DNA of 64,000 bases from Aestuariivivens sediminicola (lineage in GTDB: Bacteria; Bacteroidota; Bacteroidia; Flavobacteriales; Flavobacteriaceae). The translations under genes were made by a program, and so were the position numbers. The notes beneath the pieces are model-generated. The model was given only the letters and a program-made list of their open reading frames with translations. It had not been told where the DNA came from and did no database searches. The DNA is taken from assembly GCF_022662015.1 (NCBI RefSeq), contig NZ_JAKMCM010000001.1, forward strand, positions 62,001 to 126,000, in the 5' to 3' direction. Positions within the stretch are counted from its first letter, which is position 1. The number at the start of each line of letters is the position of its first letter. Positions 63,389 to 64,000 of the stretch are shown here, in pieces.

Positions 63389-64000
63389 TTATAGGCTTTT
63401 TAGGAACCGCTTTATTTTTTTTCCAAAATGATCCTTACCACTGTCATGATAGGCTTCTCCATAGACGCCATAACCGTAGCCATAACCATAACCATAACCG
63501 TAACCATAGTTCTGGTTGGTTCTATGCTTGTAGAAGTTAAGAATAAAGCTTAAATTCTTCAATTCCCCCGTTCGGTATTTGGTATTCACCAATTGCAGCA
63601 TGCCTTTTTTAGTGTAATCCAGGCGAATCACAAAAAGGATTGCATCCGCATAATTGGCTAATTCGAATGCATCAGTCACCAGGCCTATTGGTGGGGTATC
63701 CACCACGATCATATCGTAAGAGGATCTCAATTGAGCCATTAAATCTGAAACGTCGCTACCTATGATCAATTCCGAAGGATTCGGTGGGATGGGGCCCGAA
63801 GTAACTACATCGAGGTTCTCCACATGGGTATGGTTTACGATCTCCTGAAAGGATTTATCGCCCATAAAATAATTGACAATCCCGTAATCATTATCCAAAT
63901 TAAAATCGTTGAAAATTTTGGGTTTCCGCAGGTCCATCCCCAGCAGCAGGGTCTTCTTACCGGACAAGGCATAGGCCGTGGCAACATTGATGGAGCAAAA
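63389..64000 (-). CDS. wzc: Wzc-type tyrosine autokinase, C-terminal part (cut by window)
   Basis: Only the C-terminal 203 residues are seen; the frame continues past 64000 on the minus strand (FCSINVATAYAL precedes the first ATG/TTG). The end of the Walker A region lies at the edge. Walker A' is LLLGMDLRKPKIF and Walker B is MIVVDTPPIG, typical of BY-kinases. The tail has seven Tyr-Gly pairs then VYG and EAY (nine Tyr). These kinases regulate chain length and export. The N-terminal membrane region is outside the window. Confidence 0.92.
   Translation of the reverse strand, partial: FCSINVATAYALSGKKTLLLGMDLRKPKIFNDFNLDNDYGIVNYFMGDKSFQEIVNHTHVENLDVVTSGPIPPNPSELIIGSDVSDLMAQLRSSYDMIVVDTPPIGLVTDAFELANYADAILFVIRLDYTKKGMLQLVNTKYRTGELKNLSFILNFYKHRTNQNYGYGYGYGYGYGYGVYGEAYHDSGKDHFGKKIKRFLKSL
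63467..63508 (-). repeat. Hexanucleotide repeat coding (Tyr-Gly)7 in wzc
   Basis: Seven consecutive TAT/TAC-GGT/GGC hexamers, nearly identical (ATAACC/GTAACC on the plus strand). Slippage by one unit would keep the frame and change the number of tyrosines by one. Confidence 0.8.

Overview
The window reads as the chromosome of a marine-type Flavobacteriaceae member (phylum Bacteroidota). The indicators are a DUF3276/PUR protein, a PorV/PorQ-type outer-membrane protein, an enlarged NusB, a PssA, TatC and LptB set in the order usual for the family, a DUF1573 lipoprotein, and promoters of the Bacteroidota form TTG...TAnnTTTG. No rRNA, tRNA, CRISPR array, transposase or prophage gene was found.

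Region 1 (1-23.4 kb) is ordinary core genome of moderate GC. In order it holds: a 5'-truncated pepT; a minus-strand nusB-DUF1573-yajC unit with a promoter and terminator; an MsbA-like ABC exporter; a PUR-fold protein; a membrane-lipid acyltransferase, a BASS transporter and CsaA; a DUF3500 protein; a thioredoxin-like protein; GNAT and DinB/YfiT genes; a cyclophilin-FKBP fusion; an orphan lipoprotein sulfatase; RecQ; the plus-strand run kdsD-tatC-AhpD-like-lptB (LPS and protein export); DUF808 and pssA; and a PorV/PorQ-like protein followed by a DUF4105 protein.

Region 2 (23.5-64 kb) is one very large surface-polysaccharide locus, all on the minus strand. It is bounded by a polyprenyl-phosphate sugar-1-phosphate transferase at the downstream end (23.5 kb) and by a Wzc-type tyrosine kinase that runs off the window at 64 kb. 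Transcription runs from high to low coordinates. The order is: Wzc, NAD-dependent epimerase, Wzm permease, a glycosyltransferase, Wzt ATPase with C-terminal domain, a DegT-WbqC-GNAT amino-sugar set, glycosyltransferases, an O-acyltransferase, a long GT2 run, a nonulosonic (sialic/Kdn-like) acid cassette (pyruvyltransferase, NeuB, NeuA-HAD fusion, polysialyltransferase-like enzyme), a methyltransferase, WbsX, more glycosyltransferases, an asparagine-synthase-like protein, FkbM, an O-antigen polymerase/ligase and a transglutaminase-like protein. I count eight GT4-type and seven GT2-type enzymes plus four of other folds. Most neighbours overlap by 1-11 nt or are separated by a few bases, so long polycistronic transcripts are likely. 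The stretch from about 44 to 57 kb is visibly much richer in A+T than the core genome.

Three gene-free islands (25.96-27.11, 30.56-31.23 and 38.24-38.85 kb) interrupt the locus and are built from shared families of palindromic and tandem repeats, all in the same orientation. They divide the downstream third of the locus into cassettes and look like natural recombination points. I did not identify a wholly new system. The points most worth following up are the repeat-bounded cassette structure, the compact nonulosonic-acid module with a NeuB lacking its SAF domain, the transglutaminase-like and asparagine-synthase-like genes inside a polysaccharide locus, and the co-occurrence of Wzm/Wzt with Wzy-type and Wzc genes.
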